Positions 18,985-27,997 are shown, counted from the stretch's first letter. The stretch is 64,000 nt of DNA from Paraburkholderia silviterrae (GCF_004353915.1 NZ_SMRP01000004.1:62001-126000), one strand, 5' to 3'. Notes: generated by a model from the letters alone, not told the origin. Numbers and translations: made by a program.

Positions 18985-20202
18985 TTACTTCCAGAGCGCG
19001 CAGCGCGACTCCTGCCTGGTCGTGTACGCCTGGTCGCCCGGAATGGTCTGCAGCACCTTGTAGTAGTCCCACGGCTTCTTCGACTCGGACGGCTTTTTCA
19101 CCTCGACCAGATACATGTCGTGGATCAGCACGCCATCCGCGCGGATATAGCCGCCCTTCGTGTACATGTCATCGATCTTGGTCTTCTTCAGTTGCTCCAT
19201 CACCTTGTCGGCATCGGTGGTGCCGGCCGCCTGCACCGCCTTCAGATACGACGTCACCGCCGAATAATCGGCCGCCTGCAACTCGGAAGGCATCTTCTTC
19301 GTCTGGTCGTAATAGCGCTGCGCCCACTTGCGGGTCGCGTCATTCTGGTCCCAGTACCAGCCGGTCGTGAGCACGAGACCCTGCGTCGTCTCGAGCCCGA
19401 GGCTATGCACGTCGGGCAGGAACATCAGCAGCGCCGCGATCTTCATCGACTTCGTGATGCCGAATTCCTTCGAAGCCTTGATCGCGTTGACCGTGTCGCC
19501 GCCCGCGTTCGCGAGGCCGAGAATCTGCGCCTTCGAAGCCTGCGCCTGCAGCAGGAACGACGAGAAGTCCGACGCCGAAAGCGGATGCCGTACCTCGCCC
19601 AAGACCTGGCCGCCGTTCGCCTTCACGACGTCCGCGGTGTTCTTCTCGAGCGACTTGCCGAACGCGTAGTCGGCAGTCAGGAAGAACCAGCTCTTGCCGC
19701 CCTGCTTGAGCACCGCGAGGCCCGTGCCCTTCGCGAGCGCGACCGTGTCGTAGCCGTAGTGGACCGTGTACGGCGTGCATTGCTCGTTTGTCAGCGCATC
19801 CGTACCCGCGCCCGTGTTGATGTACACGCGCTTCTTCTCTTGCGCGACCTGGTTCATCGCGAGCGCGGTGGCCGAGTTCGTGCCGCCGAGCAGCAGGTCC
19901 AGCCCGTCACGGTCCATCCACTCGCGCGCCTTCGACGCGGCGATATCGGCCTTGTTCTGGTGGTCCGCGTACATGACCTGGATAGGCTTGCCCAGCACCT
20001 TGCCGCCAAAGTCCGCCACCGCCATCTTGATCGCGACGAGCCCGCCCGGGCCGTCATCGTCCGCATAGAGGCCCGACATGTCGGTGATGAAGCCGATCTT
20101 CACCGCGTCGTTGGCGGCCTGCGCGCTCCCCGCGCTGAACGCCATCACGGCTGCCGTTGCGGCAAACAGGCCCGCGAGCCGCGCGAACGTGGTTTTCTTC
20201 AT
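18985..20202 (-). CDS. Periplasmic branched-chain amino-acid type binding protein (second cluster)
   Basis: Binding protein of 405 residues. The signal peptide is about residues 1-29 (MKKTTFARLAGLFAATAAVM, ending AQA), and the mature part opens NDAVKIGFITDMSGLYADDD. GGxNSATALA and a long periplasmic Periplas_BP_6 fold follow. It is only distantly similar to the two paralogues of the first cluster, so it serves a different system. The ATG at 20202 is preceded by AAGGAGACTGCA. Relatives are annotated for amino acids, amides or urea; the ligand is unknown. Confidence 0.92.
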   Translation of the reverse strand: MKKTTFARLAGLFAATAAVMAFSAGSAQAANDAVKIGFITDMSGLYADDDGPGGLVAIKMAVADFGGKVLGKPIQVMYADHQNKADIAASKAREWMDRDGLDLLLGGTNSATALAMNQVAQEKKRVYINTGAGTDALTNEQCTPYTVHYGYDTVALAKGTGLAVLKQGGKSWFFLTADYAFGKSLEKNTADVVKANGGQVLGEVRHPLSASDFSSFLLQAQASKAQILGLANAGGDTVNAIKASKEFGITKSMKIAALLMFLPDVHSLGLETTQGLVLTTGWYWDQNDATRKWAQRYYDQTKKMPSELQAADYSAVTSYLKAVQAAGTTDADKVMEQLKKTKIDDMYTKGGYIRADGVLIHDMYLVEVKKPSESKKPWDYYKVLQTIPGDQAYTTRQESRCALWK

Positions 20203-20314
20203 TGCAGTCTCCTTCGTTGGTTGCGTTGTTATTCAGGAACACTCCATGAACAAGCGGAGGCAAAACAAACTCGCGCGGCGCGGTCCGCAGCCGCGCGCGA
20301 AGCAAAAATGAAAA

Positions 20315-21094
20315 CTAGACTCCGAGGAGGTCGTGCAGCACCGGCATCTTGCCTTCGAGCTCGGCAATGCCGAAGCGCTCGACGATGCGCCCGTGCTCCA
20401 TCACATAGAAGCGGTCAGCGAGCGGCGCCGCGAAGCGGAAGTTCTGCTCGACCATCACGATGGTGTAGCCGCGCGACTTCAGCGTAAGGATCATGCGGGC
20501 GAGCGTCTGCACGATCACCGGCGCGAGGCCTTCGGATATCTCGTCGAGCAGCAGCAGGTTCGCGCCCGTGCGCAGGATGCGCGCCACGGCGAGCATCTGC
20601 TGCTCGCCGCCCGAGAGCCGCGTGCCCTGGCTGTTGCGGCGCTCCGCGAGATTCGGAAACATCGAGTAAATCTCGTCGAGCGACATGCCCTCCGTACCCT
20701 TTGTGCCCTTTGCGCCCTTCATGCCGATAGCCGGCGGCAGCAGCAGGTTTTCCTCGCACGAGAGGCTCGCGAAAATGCCGCGCTCCTCGGGGCAATACCC
20801 CACACCGCAATGCGCGATGCGATAGGTGGGCATGTGGATGGTCTCGCGCCCGCCGATGCGGATCGACCCCGTGCGCCGGCCCGTAAGGCCCATGATCGCG
20901 CGCAGCGTGGTGGTGCGCCCCGCGCCGTTGCGTCCGAGCAGCGTGACGACTTCGCCGCGCTTCACGGACAAGTCGACGCCATGCAGGATATGCGACTCGC
21001 CATACCACGTCTGCAGGCCTGCGATTTCGAGCGCGCTCTCGCCCGGCGCGGCATCGGCTGCCGCTTCATTGCCCTGCTCCGTCACCGTGCTCAT
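20315..21094 (-). CDS. livF: ABC transporter ATPase LivF (second cluster) with arginine in Walker A
   Basis: ATPase of 259 residues. The signature LSGGEQQMLAVAR and Walker B LLLLDEISEGLAPV are normal. Walker A reads GRNGAGRTTT: the usual lysine, which binds the beta and gamma phosphates, is arginine (codon CGC). A small lysine/glycine repeat (MKGAKGTKGTEG) interrupts the helical domain near residue 125. The ATG at 21094 overlaps the livG stop (ATGA). I think the arginine form occurs in other LivF-like proteins, but I cannot check that here. Confidence 0.9.
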   Translation of the reverse strand: MSTVTEQGNEAAADAAPGESALEIAGLQTWYGESHILHGVDLSVKRGEVVTLLGRNGAGRTTTLRAIMGLTGRRTGSIRIGGRETIHMPTYRIAHCGVGYCPEERGIFASLSCEENLLLPPAIGMKGAKGTKGTEGMSLDEIYSMFPNLAERRNSQGTRLSGGEQQMLAVARILRTGANLLLLDEISEGLAPVIVQTLARMILTLKSRGYTIVMVEQNFRFAAPLADRFYVMEHGRIVERFGIAELEGKMPVLHDLLGV

Positions 21095-21870
21095 GCGTGC
21101 GCCCCCGCGAGCGCCGCATCGGCGCTGCCCATATAGGCTTCGGCTACGAGCGGGTTCTTCGACACTTCGGCGTAGCTGCCCTCGGCCAGCACCTCGCCGC
21201 GCTGCAGGACCGTGATGGTGTCGGAAATCCCGGCGATCACGTTCATGTTGTGCTCGACCATCAGGATCGTGCGGCCGCTCGACACTTTCTTGATGAGCGC
21301 CGTGACGCGGTCCACGTCCTCGTGGCCCATGCCCTGCGTGGGCTCGTCGAGCAGCATGAGCTCGGGCTCCATGGCGAGCGTTGTCGCGATTTCGAGCGCG
21401 CGCTTGCGCCCGTAGGCGAGCTCGACGGTGGGCACGTCGGCAAAATCGGTGAGGCCCACCTGGGTGAGCAGGTCCATGGCGCGGTCGTTGAGCTCGGCGA
21501 GCGAGCGCTCGCTCTTCCAGAAGTAATACGCGGTGCCGAGCTGGCGTTGCAGGCCGATGCGCACGTTCTGCAGCGCGCTCAAATGCGGAAACACCGCCGA
21601 AATCTGAAACGAGCGGATGATGCCGCGCCGCGCGATCTGCGCGGGCCGCTCGTGCGTGATGTCGATGCCGTTGAAGACGATGCGCCCCGCGCTCGGGACG
21701 AGAAATTTGGTTAGGAGATTGAAGCAAGTGGTCTTGCCCGCGCCATTCGGTCCAATGAGCGCGTGAATCGAACCGCGGCACACGCGCAGGTTCACCCCGT
21801 TGACGGCCGTGAAACCCTTGAACTGTTTCGTGAGGCCGCGTGTTTCCAGAATCGTGTCGCCGAGAATCAT
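21091..21870 (-). CDS. livG: ABC transporter ATPase LivG (second cluster)
   Basis: ATPase of 259 residues. Walker A GPNGAGKTTCFNLLT is canonical, the signature region reads LAYGRKRALEIA (LivG-like), and Walker B is LMLLDEPTQGMG. The ATG at 21870 is preceded by AAGGGG. It is the first gene of the cluster livG-F-K-H-M and probably pairs with the arginine-containing LivF. If so, this subunit would carry the only standard Walker A of the pair. Confidence 0.92.
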   Translation of the reverse strand: MILGDTILETRGLTKQFKGFTAVNGVNLRVCRGSIHALIGPNGAGKTTCFNLLTKFLVPSAGRIVFNGIDITHERPAQIARRGIIRSFQISAVFPHLSALQNVRIGLQRQLGTAYYFWKSERSLAELNDRAMDLLTQVGLTDFADVPTVELAYGRKRALEIATTLAMEPELMLLDEPTQGMGHEDVDRVTALIKKVSSGRTILMVEHNMNVIAGISDTITVLQRGEVLAEGSYAEVSKNPLVAEAYMGSADAALAGAHA

Positions 21871-21996
21871 GTCCCCTTCCACGCGAAGTAAGGCGTAACA
21901 CTTCAGATCGTTCGTGCAGGGCTGTGCACGACTTTGCACGGCGCGCCATGTTTGGGCGCGCGCTTGCCCGCTCTGTCATTCCGCGCCATTGTCTCG

Positions 21997-22020
21997 CCAA
22001 TGATGCAGCGCAATCATTGG
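21997..22020. promoter_or_regulatory. Inverted repeat upstream of livG
   Basis: Perfect arms CCAATGAT and ATCATTGG separated by 8 bases, 127-150 bases upstream of the livG start. The symmetry and spacing fit a dimeric regulator site; the regulator is unknown. Confidence 0.45.
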
Positions 22021-22153
22021 GATTTGCACTTACGGGTGAGAGGCAATATCCACGCGTGCGCGATACGCTACTTAACGACAAATGGCAGCACGATGGCGCC
22101 AAAATGACGACGCGTTCGATACATCGCAATTTCACGCAAAACGTGCGAAAGCG

Positions 22154-22177
22154 CATGCGCCGCTTACGCGGCGCATG
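22154..22177 (-). terminator. Hairpin downstream of the GMC oxidoreductase gene
   Basis: Perfect 10-base-pair stem CATGCGCCGC/GCGGCGCATG with a 4-base loop, about 130 bases after the stop. On the minus strand it is followed by CGCTTTCGC, so the T-run is poor. Confidence 0.45.
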
Positions 22178-22304
22178 TCCTGGATAGTGGTCTGAAACGC
22201 GCGTCCTGTTGAGGGCCGTTGTGAATTACGGCGCCCCGATCCAGCTCAGGTCCGATGCTCGCCTGGCTCCGGCACGTGCCGGTCTCCGATGTTAAGCGTG
22301 CGCT

Positions 22305-24011
22305 TCACGCTGACGCCGCCGATGCCGCTGCATCGTTGCGCAGGTTCGTGGACGCGCCCGCACGACGGTCTTCGCGCAGCATCTGCGCGGCGCGCTCGGC
22401 AATCATCAGCGTGGGCGAATTGGTGTTGCCCGAGGTAATGAACGGCATCACCGATGCGTCCACGACACGCAAGCCTTGCACGCCGCGCACGCGCAGACGC
22501 GCGTCGACCACGGCATCGGCGTCGTCGGCGCGGCCCATGCGGCAGGTGCCCACCGGATGGAAGATCGTCGTGCCCACGTTGCCGGCCGCCTCGCGCAGCT
22601 GCGCCTCGCTCGCGAAAGCGGGCCCCGGCAAGATTTCCTCCGGCCGATAGCGCGCGAGCGCGGGCGCAGCCGCAATGCGCCGCGTGAGGCGCATCGCATT
22701 GGCGGCCACACGCAAGTCTTCCTCCGTCGACAGATAATTTGGCGCGATCGTGGGCGCGTCCTTGGGGTCGACCGACACCGCATGAATGCTGCCGCGCGAC
22801 GTGGGCCGCAGATTGCAGACCGACGCCGTGAACGCGTTGAAGCGATGCAGCGGCTCGCCGAAGCGATCGAGCGAGAGCGGCTGCACGTGGTACTGCAGGT
22901 CGGGGCGCGTCATATCCGCATCCGACTTGGCAAACGCGCCGAGCTGCGAAGGCGCCATCGACATCGGGCCGCTCTGAAACAACGCATATTCCAGGCCGAT
23001 CATCAGCTTGCCCCACCAATGCGCGGAAGCCGTGTTGAGCGTGCGCACGCCGTTCACGCGAAACGCCATGCGCAGTTGCAGATGGTCCTGGAGGTTCTCG
23101 CCCACGCCGCGCAAGTCCTGCACGACGCCAACGCCGAGCCGCGCAAGCCGCGCGGCATCGCCCACGCCGGAGCGCTCCAGCAGTTGCGGCGAGTTCACCG
23201 CGCCCGCGCTCAGAATCACTTCACAGCGCGCACGCGCGACATATGAAACGTCGCCGCGATATTCCACGCCCACGCAGCGCGTGCCCTCGAAGATGACACG
23301 CTCGGTGAGCGCCCCCGTGACGACGGTGAGATTGGGCCGTTTCATGGCGGCGCGCAGAAACGCCTTCGACGTATTCCAGCGTATGCCGCGCTTCTGGTTC
23401 ACGTCGAAATAGCCCACGCCGCCGTTCGGGCCGCCGCTGTCACCGCGATTGAAATCGTCGGTGGCGGGAATGCCCTGCTCCTGCGCGGCCTGCGCGAACG
23501 ATTCGAGAATCTGCCACTTGAGGCGCTGCTTCTCGACGCGCCATTCGCCGCCCGCGCCGTGATAGGCATTCGCGCCGCCATAGTAGTCTTCACTGCCGCG
23601 GAACACGGGCAGCACCGAATCCCACGACCAGCCCGAGTCGCCGGTCACGCGCGCCCATGCGTCGTAGTCTTCGCGCTGGCCGCGCATATAGATCATGCCG
23701 TTGATCGACGACGATCCACCCAGCACGCGCCCGCGCGGATACGAAAGTGCGCGGCCATTGAGGCCCTTCTCCGCCGCAGTCTTGTACAGCCAGTCCGTGC
23801 GCGGATTGCCGATGCAATACAGATAGCCGACCGGAATGTGGATCCAGTGATAGTCGTCCTTGCCGCCCGCTTCGATCAACAGAACGGAGATGTCGGGGTC
23901 TTGCGTCAGGCGGTTGGCGAGCACGCAGCCCGCCGTGCCGGCGCCGACGATCACGTAGTCGAATTCGCCTTCGAGACGGCGCCCTGTCGATGAGTCGCTC
24001 ATTGCGGGCAT
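22305..24011 (-). CDS. GMC-family FAD-dependent oxidoreductase (choline dehydrogenase-like)
   Basis: Flavoprotein of 568 residues. FAD-binding VIVGAGTAGCVLANRL is near residue 20. GMC signature 1 spans GRVLGGSSSINGMIYMRGQR, and signature 2 is GAVNSPQLLERSGVG. The catalytic His/Asn pair lies in FHPVGTCRMG and SGNTNSPT. It oxidises an alcohol group; choline, a glucose-type substrate or polyethylene glycol-like alcohols cannot be separated from sequence. The ATG at 24011 has AGGAG seven bases upstream. It is divergent from a LysR regulator, its likely controller. Confidence 0.93.
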   Translation of the reverse strand: MPAMSDSSTGRRLEGEFDYVIVGAGTAGCVLANRLTQDPDISVLLIEAGGKDDYHWIHIPVGYLYCIGNPRTDWLYKTAAEKGLNGRALSYPRGRVLGGSSSINGMIYMRGQREDYDAWARVTGDSGWSWDSVLPVFRGSEDYYGGANAYHGAGGEWRVEKQRLKWQILESFAQAAQEQGIPATDDFNRGDSGGPNGGVGYFDVNQKRGIRWNTSKAFLRAAMKRPNLTVVTGALTERVIFEGTRCVGVEYRGDVSYVARARCEVILSAGAVNSPQLLERSGVGDAARLARLGVGVVQDLRGVGENLQDHLQLRMAFRVNGVRTLNTASAHWWGKLMIGLEYALFQSGPMSMAPSQLGAFAKSDADMTRPDLQYHVQPLSLDRFGEPLHRFNAFTASVCNLRPTSRGSIHAVSVDPKDAPTIAPNYLSTEEDLRVAANAMRLTRRIAAAPALARYRPEEILPGPAFASEAQLREAAGNVGTTIFHPVGTCRMGRADDADAVVDARLRVRGVQGLRVVDASVMPFITSGNTNSPTLMIAERAAQMLREDRRAGASTNLRNDAAASAASA

Positions 24012-24145
24012 GATTTGTCTCCTGTGAGCCATGGCGGCTTATGCCGCGCTTATGCTTGTTTGCGTATTGCCATGCGAGACGAAGGGCAACGAACGCTCGA
24101 TGGGTAGCGACTAGCGTAATCGCGCGAGGCATCGGCGAGCCAATG

Positions 24146-24179
24146 ATTAATCCTCAACTGCGATATAAGGCGAGTTAAT
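24146..24179. promoter_or_regulatory. AT-rich inverted motif between lysR and the GMC gene
   Basis: ATTAA (24146-24150) and TTAAT (24175-24179) bound an A+T-rich stretch directly before the lysR start. The position fits an autoregulatory LysR site. The symmetry is short, so this is weak. Confidence 0.25.
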
Positions 24180-24187
24180 ATCAGCGG

Positions 24188-25075
24188 ATGGACCTGACCT
24201 TGTTGCGCGCATTCGTGACGGTCGCGCGCGAGGGCAATCTCACGCGCGCGGCAACGCACCTGCATCTGACGCAGCCGGCCGTGAGCCTGCAGATCAAGCA
24301 CCTGCAGGAGACGCTGGGCGTCACGCTCTTCACCCGCACCTCGCATGGCCTCGTGCTCACGCGCGACGGACAGGCGCTGCTGCCGCACGCCGAGCGCGCG
24401 CTCGCCGCCGCCGCCGACGTGCAACGCGCCGCCGCCGCGCTGCGCCACGAGGTGCGCGGGCGGCTGCGCATCGGCACCATTCTCGACCCCACGTTCTTGC
24501 GGCTCGGCGGCTTCCTGCATCAGCTCGTGGAAACCTGGCCGCAGATCGAGACGGCGCTGCGTCACGGCATGTCGGGCTGGGTGCTCGACCAGGTGCGCGC
24601 GCGCGAGCTGGACGTCGGCTATTACATCGGCCAGCCCAGCCCCGACTCCGACACCTTCCACACGATCACACTCACGCGCTTTCAATACCGCGTGCTCGCG
24701 CCCGCCGGCTGGAAAGACCGCGTCAAGGGCGCGCACGACTGGCGCGCGCTCGCGGCCCTGCCCTGGATCTGGACGCCGAGCGCATCGGCGCACAACCGGC
24801 TGCTCTCGGTGCTCTTCGAAGCCGCGCACGCGAAGCCCGTGAAAGTCGCCGAGGTGGACCAGGAGCCCTCGATGATCGACCTCGTGAAATCCGGCGTGGG
24901 TCTCTCGCTCGCGCGCGACGCGACCGCGCTCGCCGAGGCGCACGCACATGCGCTCACCATCGTCGAAGGCGTGACGGTGCCCACCGAACTCACCTTCATC
25001 ACGCTCGCCGCGCGGCGCGACGAGCCCACCATCGCGGCTGCGCTCAAGGTCATCGAGGCACAATGGGCGATATGA
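24188..25075 (+). CDS. LysR-family transcriptional regulator
   Basis: LysR regulator of 295 residues. The N-terminal winged helix is typical (LLRAFVTVAREGNLTRAATH, then HLTQPAVSLQIKHLQETLG, residues 5-45), and a periplasmic-binding-protein-like effector domain follows. It is divergent from the GMC oxidoreductase gene, with 176 bases between the starts, and probably regulates it. The effector is unknown. Confidence 0.92.
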   Translation: MDLTLLRAFVTVAREGNLTRAATHLHLTQPAVSLQIKHLQETLGVTLFTRTSHGLVLTRDGQALLPHAERALAAAADVQRAAAALRHEVRGRLRIGTILDPTFLRLGGFLHQLVETWPQIETALRHGMSGWVLDQVRARELDVGYYIGQPSPDSDTFHTITLTRFQYRVLAPAGWKDRVKGAHDWRALAALPWIWTPSASAHNRLLSVLFEAAHAKPVKVAEVDQEPSMIDLVKSGVGLSLARDATALAEAHAHALTIVEGVTVPTELTFITLAARRDEPTIAAALKVIEAQWAI

Positions 25076-25294
25076 GCCGCGCTCATGAACGCGCGGCGCA
25101 CGTCGCAGCGCAATTCGTCGCCTATGTCTGATCAATCGCCACGCGCGCTGTTCGTCGGTGTAACGGCGCAGTCACACAAGTTTTGCTAGATTCGCAATTC
25201 GCTCCGCGTTTTTCACACGCCTGACTCGCGAGGCGTCCAAGCGCGCAGCGTTCCGCGCCCCGCCCATCGTTCCCCCGTTCCACAGGAGCCCTGC

Positions 25295-25822
25295 ATGGCC
25301 CGCAACATCGAAATCAAAGCCCGCGCCCGTCATTTTGACGCCCTGCGCGAGCGTGCCGCCCAGCTCGCGCCCGATGCGCCGCTGATCTTTCGCCAGCAGG
25401 ACTTCTTCTACGACGTGCCGCGCGGGCGCCTGAAGCTGCGTCAGTTCGACGACGGCACGCCGCCCGAGCTGATCTTCTACCAGCGCGACGACCGCGACGG
25501 CCCGAAGGCTTCGTACTACACGCGCAGCCCCGTCACCAATGCCGAGGCGATGCACTCGCTGCTCGCCACGGCGCTCACGACGCGCGGCATTGTCTCGAAG
25601 GAGCGCCACGTTTATCTGGCCGGTCGCACGCGCATCCATCTGGATCGCGTGGACGGGCTGGGCGACTTCGTCGAGCTCGAAGTGGTGCTCGGCCCCGAGG
25701 ACGACGAGCAAGGCGGCGAAGCCGAAGCGCACGCCATGTTCAAGCAGCTCGGCGTGGATGAAAGCGATCTGGTGGCCGTGGCCTACGTCGATCTGCTCAA
25801 CACGCCGGCCGCCGCGGCTTGA
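25295..25822 (+). CDS. CYTH-domain protein (class IV adenylate cyclase / triphosphatase-like)
   Basis: Protein of 175 residues with the triphosphate-tunnel fold signature: N-terminal NIEIKAR (ExK), then QQDFFYDVPRGRLKLRQF, ELIFYQRDD, KERHVYLAGRTRIHLDRVDG and GDFVELEVVL. These alternating charged strands line the tunnel. Family members are CyaB-type adenylate cyclases, thiamine triphosphatases or inorganic triphosphatases. Sequence alone does not say which. It appears monocistronic. Confidence 0.88.
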   Translation: MARNIEIKARARHFDALRERAAQLAPDAPLIFRQQDFFYDVPRGRLKLRQFDDGTPPELIFYQRDDRDGPKASYYTRSPVTNAEAMHSLLATALTTRGIVSKERHVYLAGRTRIHLDRVDGLGDFVELEVVLGPEDDEQGGEAEAHAMFKQLGVDESDLVAVAYVDLLNTPAAAA

Positions 25823-25865
25823 GTATCCGATGAGCGCCCGCTGACGGTGACCCGGGCTCGTTGAC

Positions 25866-25895
25866 GGCACCCAGCGGCACCCAGCGGCACCCGGC
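25866..25895. repeat. Three tandem decamers between CYTH and lrp genes
   Basis: GGCACCCAGC, GGCACCCAGC, GGCACCCGGC in a row, in the 97-base gap between two convergent genes. Confidence 0.85.
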
Positions 25896-25919
25896 GGCGC
25901 ATGGCGCGCAGCGCCTGCA

Positions 25920-26411
25920 TCACGGCGCCGCCGCACCAGGCTCCAGGTGCCCGAGCGGCAGCGGGCCGTTGCGCTTGAATGTCGTGAGCACGATGTTCGA
26001 GCGCACGCTGTCCACGCCGGGCACCCGCATCAGCTTCTTCATCACGAACGACGACAGCGCGTTCAGATCCGGCGCCACGATGCGCAGCAGATAGTCGGCG
26101 TCGCCCACCACGGCGTGGCATTCGAGCACTTCCGGCAGCACGTCGATCTGCTGCTGGAATTGCTCGATGATCGAATCCCCGTGGTGCTTCAATTTCAGGC
26201 TCGTGAACGCGGTCACGCCAAGGCCGAGCTTTTCGGGCCGCAGCACGACGCGATAACCGTCGATCACCCCCGTTGCCTCCAGCCGCTGCAACCGCCTGCC
26301 GATCTGCGAGGGCGAGAGCGGCACCTGCTCGCCGAGTTGCTGATGCGTGGCGCGGCCAAAGCGCTGCAAAACGTCGAGCAGCGCGAGATCGAAGTGATCG
26401 AGTTCGAGCAT
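25920..26411 (-). CDS. Lrp/AsnC-family regulator
   Basis: Regulator of 163 residues. The AsnC-type helix-turn-helix is at residues 25-50 (QQLGEQVPLSPSQIGRRLQR), and the RAM ligand-binding domain follows with VLECHAVVGDADYLLRIVA. The start MLELDHFDLALLDVLQ at 26411 has AGGA at good distance; an ATG five codons upstream lacks one. It is divergent from phhA, so control of phenylalanine breakdown in response to an aromatic amino acid is likely. This is inferred from position. Confidence 0.9.
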   Translation of the reverse strand: MLELDHFDLALLDVLQRFGRATHQQLGEQVPLSPSQIGRRLQRLEATGVIDGYRVVLRPEKLGLGVTAFTSLKLKHHGDSIIEQFQQQIDVLPEVLECHAVVGDADYLLRIVAPDLNALSSFVMKKLMRVPGVDSVRSNIVLTTFKRNGPLPLGHLEPGAAAP

Positions 26412-26512
26412 GAAAAAATCCTGCATTGATTAGCTTGTTGATGCTCGATTATTGCATACACGTACCAATATCCACCCAGAATGCGCGCATCCCGCGCCCG
26501 AACCGCTCTAGA

Positions 26513-26528
26513 CTTGCGTATCAGCAAG
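26513..26528. promoter_or_regulatory. Inverted repeat upstream of phhA
   Basis: CTTGC-GTATCA-GCAAG, a perfect 5+6+5 inverted repeat, 25-40 bases before the phhA start in the divergent lrp-phhA region. It could be the operator for the adjacent Lrp-type regulator. Confidence 0.4.
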
Positions 26529-26552
26529 TGTTTTTACTGGAGCGTTACGAAC

Positions 26553-27461
26553 ATGGCCATCGCCGCCACCGCGAAACTGCAGGAGCAGTTCGACGCGGGC
26601 CTGGAAACCCGTCCCGACTTCACCATCGACCAGCCGCTCGAGCGCTATGGCGCGGTCGATCACGCGGTCTGGGACCAGCTCTACCGGCGGCAGATGGCGC
26701 TGCTCGAAGGACGCGCGTGCGAGGCGTTCATCGAAGGCGCGCAGCGTATCGGGCTGAACGTCGCGCACGTGCCCGACTTCGAGGCCGTGAGCGAGCGCCT
26801 GATGGCCGCCACGGGCTGGCGCATCGTGGCGGTGCCGGGGCTCGTGCCCGATCGCATCTTCTTCGAGCACCTGGCACATCGCCGCTTTCCGGTGACGTGG
26901 TGGATGCGGCGTCCCGATCAGCTCGACTATCTGCAGGAACCGGACTGCTTTCACGACCTGTTCGGCCACGTGCCGCTCCTCACCGACCCCGTTTTCGCCG
27001 ATGCGATCCACGCCTACGGCCAGGCCGCGCTTGCCGTAGACGAACCCGCGCTGCCGCTGCTCGCGCGCCTCTACTGGTACACGGTGGAATTCGGCCTGAT
27101 GCGCGATACAAGCGGCGACGCCAGCGCGACACACGGCGTGAAGATCTATGGCGCGGGCATCGTGTCGAGCAAGGGCGAATCGCTCTATAGCGTGGAAAGC
27201 GCCGCGCCCAACCGGCTGGCCTTCGACCTCGAGCGCGTGCTGCGCACGCGTTATCGCATCGACACATTCCAGAAGACCTACTTCGTGATCGACTCGTTCG
27301 CGCAGTTGTTCGACGCGCTTGGCGCCGGCATTGCCGCGCATCTCGCCGATCCCGCACCGCTCGTCGCCGTCGAGCCCTACACCGCCGGCGATGTGCTGCA
27401 TAGCGACACGGTGTACACACGTGGCACGGGCGAAGGCTGGCTCGAAGGCGGCGACGTCTGA
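26553..27461 (+). CDS. phhA: Phenylalanine-4-hydroxylase
   Basis: Tetrahydrobiopterin- and Fe(II)-dependent monooxygenase, 302 residues, converting phenylalanine to tyrosine. The iron ligands are visible: His134 and His139 in CFHDLFGHVPLL, and Glu179 in LYWYTVEFGL. The compact bacterial form without the regulatory domain matches the Chromobacterium/Pseudomonas enzyme length. It is followed by phhB, which recycles the pterin cofactor, and divergent from an Lrp-type regulator. Confidence 0.96.
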   Translation: MAIAATAKLQEQFDAGLETRPDFTIDQPLERYGAVDHAVWDQLYRRQMALLEGRACEAFIEGAQRIGLNVAHVPDFEAVSERLMAATGWRIVAVPGLVPDRIFFEHLAHRRFPVTWWMRRPDQLDYLQEPDCFHDLFGHVPLLTDPVFADAIHAYGQAALAVDEPALPLLARLYWYTVEFGLMRDTSGDASATHGVKIYGAGIVSSKGESLYSVESAAPNRLAFDLERVLRTRYRIDTFQKTYFVIDSFAQLFDALGAGIAAHLADPAPLVAVEPYTAGDVLHSDTVYTRGTGEGWLEGGDV

Positions 27462-27602
27462 ACGGCCCGCCCGAGCGCCAGGCGCGAATTGCCGCACCGC
27501 CGGCCGGTCCGCTCGCGCATGTCGCACATCCGTGAAAAAATGGCTGATCGGCCTGGCGCGTTTGCCGGGCCCGGAACAGTCATAACGCATACAGGTGCCA
27601 CG

Positions 27603-27914
27603 ATGATCAACCGACTCACATCCGAAGAGCGCGCCACGCAACTCGCCGAACTGCGTGGCTGGCACGCCGTCGCGGGCCGCGACGCCATCCAGCGCCATTT
27701 CCGTTTCGCCGACTTCAACGAAGCCTTCGGCTTCATGACGCGCGTGGCGATCAAGGCGCAGGAAATGAACCACCACCCCGAATGGTTCAACGTCTACAAC
27801 CGCGTGGAAATCACCCTTTCGACCCACGAGGCCGACGGCCTCACGGCGCGCGACATCGAACTCGCGCGCTTCATCGACTCGATCGCGCCCGGCCCGCTCA
27901 CGGCCTCCGCCTGA
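27603..27914 (+). CDS. phhB: Pterin-4a-carbinolamine dehydratase
   Basis: PhhB, 103 residues, dehydrates the 4a-hydroxypterin released by PhhA so that it can be reduced again. The active-site signature [20 protein letters not shown], with paired histidines, is complete. The ATG at 27603 gives the family length. It is 141 bases behind phhA in the same direction, probably one transcript. Confidence 0.95.
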   Translation: MINRLTSEERATQLAELRGWHAVAGRDAIQRHFRFADFNEAFGFMTRVAIKAQEMNHHPEWFNVYNRVEITLSTHEADGLTARDIELARFIDSIAPGPLTASA

Positions 27915-27939
27915 ATAAAGAACGCGTAAGCGCCTTGCG

Positions 27940-27974
27940 TGCGTCGTGCGTTAGATAAATGCCCGCACGACGCA
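27940..27974 (+). terminator. Hairpin downstream of phhB
   Basis: Perfect 11-base-pair stem TGCGTCGTGCG/CGCACGACGCA with a 13-base loop, 26 bases after the phhB stop. There is no T-run after it, so termination efficiency is uncertain. Confidence 0.45.
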
Positions 27975-27975
27975 T

Positions 27976-27997
27976 AACGCGCAAACGCGCAAACGCG
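27976..27997. repeat. Short tandem octamer
   Basis: AACGCGCA repeated 2.75 times directly after the phhB hairpin. Confidence 0.7.

Larger units (their letters stand above)
21871..22304. other. Intergenic region upstream of livG
   Basis: A 434-base stretch without a gene. It contains an inverted repeat (21997-22020) that could be an operator for the second liv cluster and a hairpin (22154-22177) behind the GMC oxidoreductase gene. No clear promoter boxes were found. Confidence 0.55.

Noticed and set aside
20315..22156. 613-codon frame extending livF upstream through livG
   Set aside because: The upstream part is an out-of-frame shadow of livG; LivF begins at 21094.
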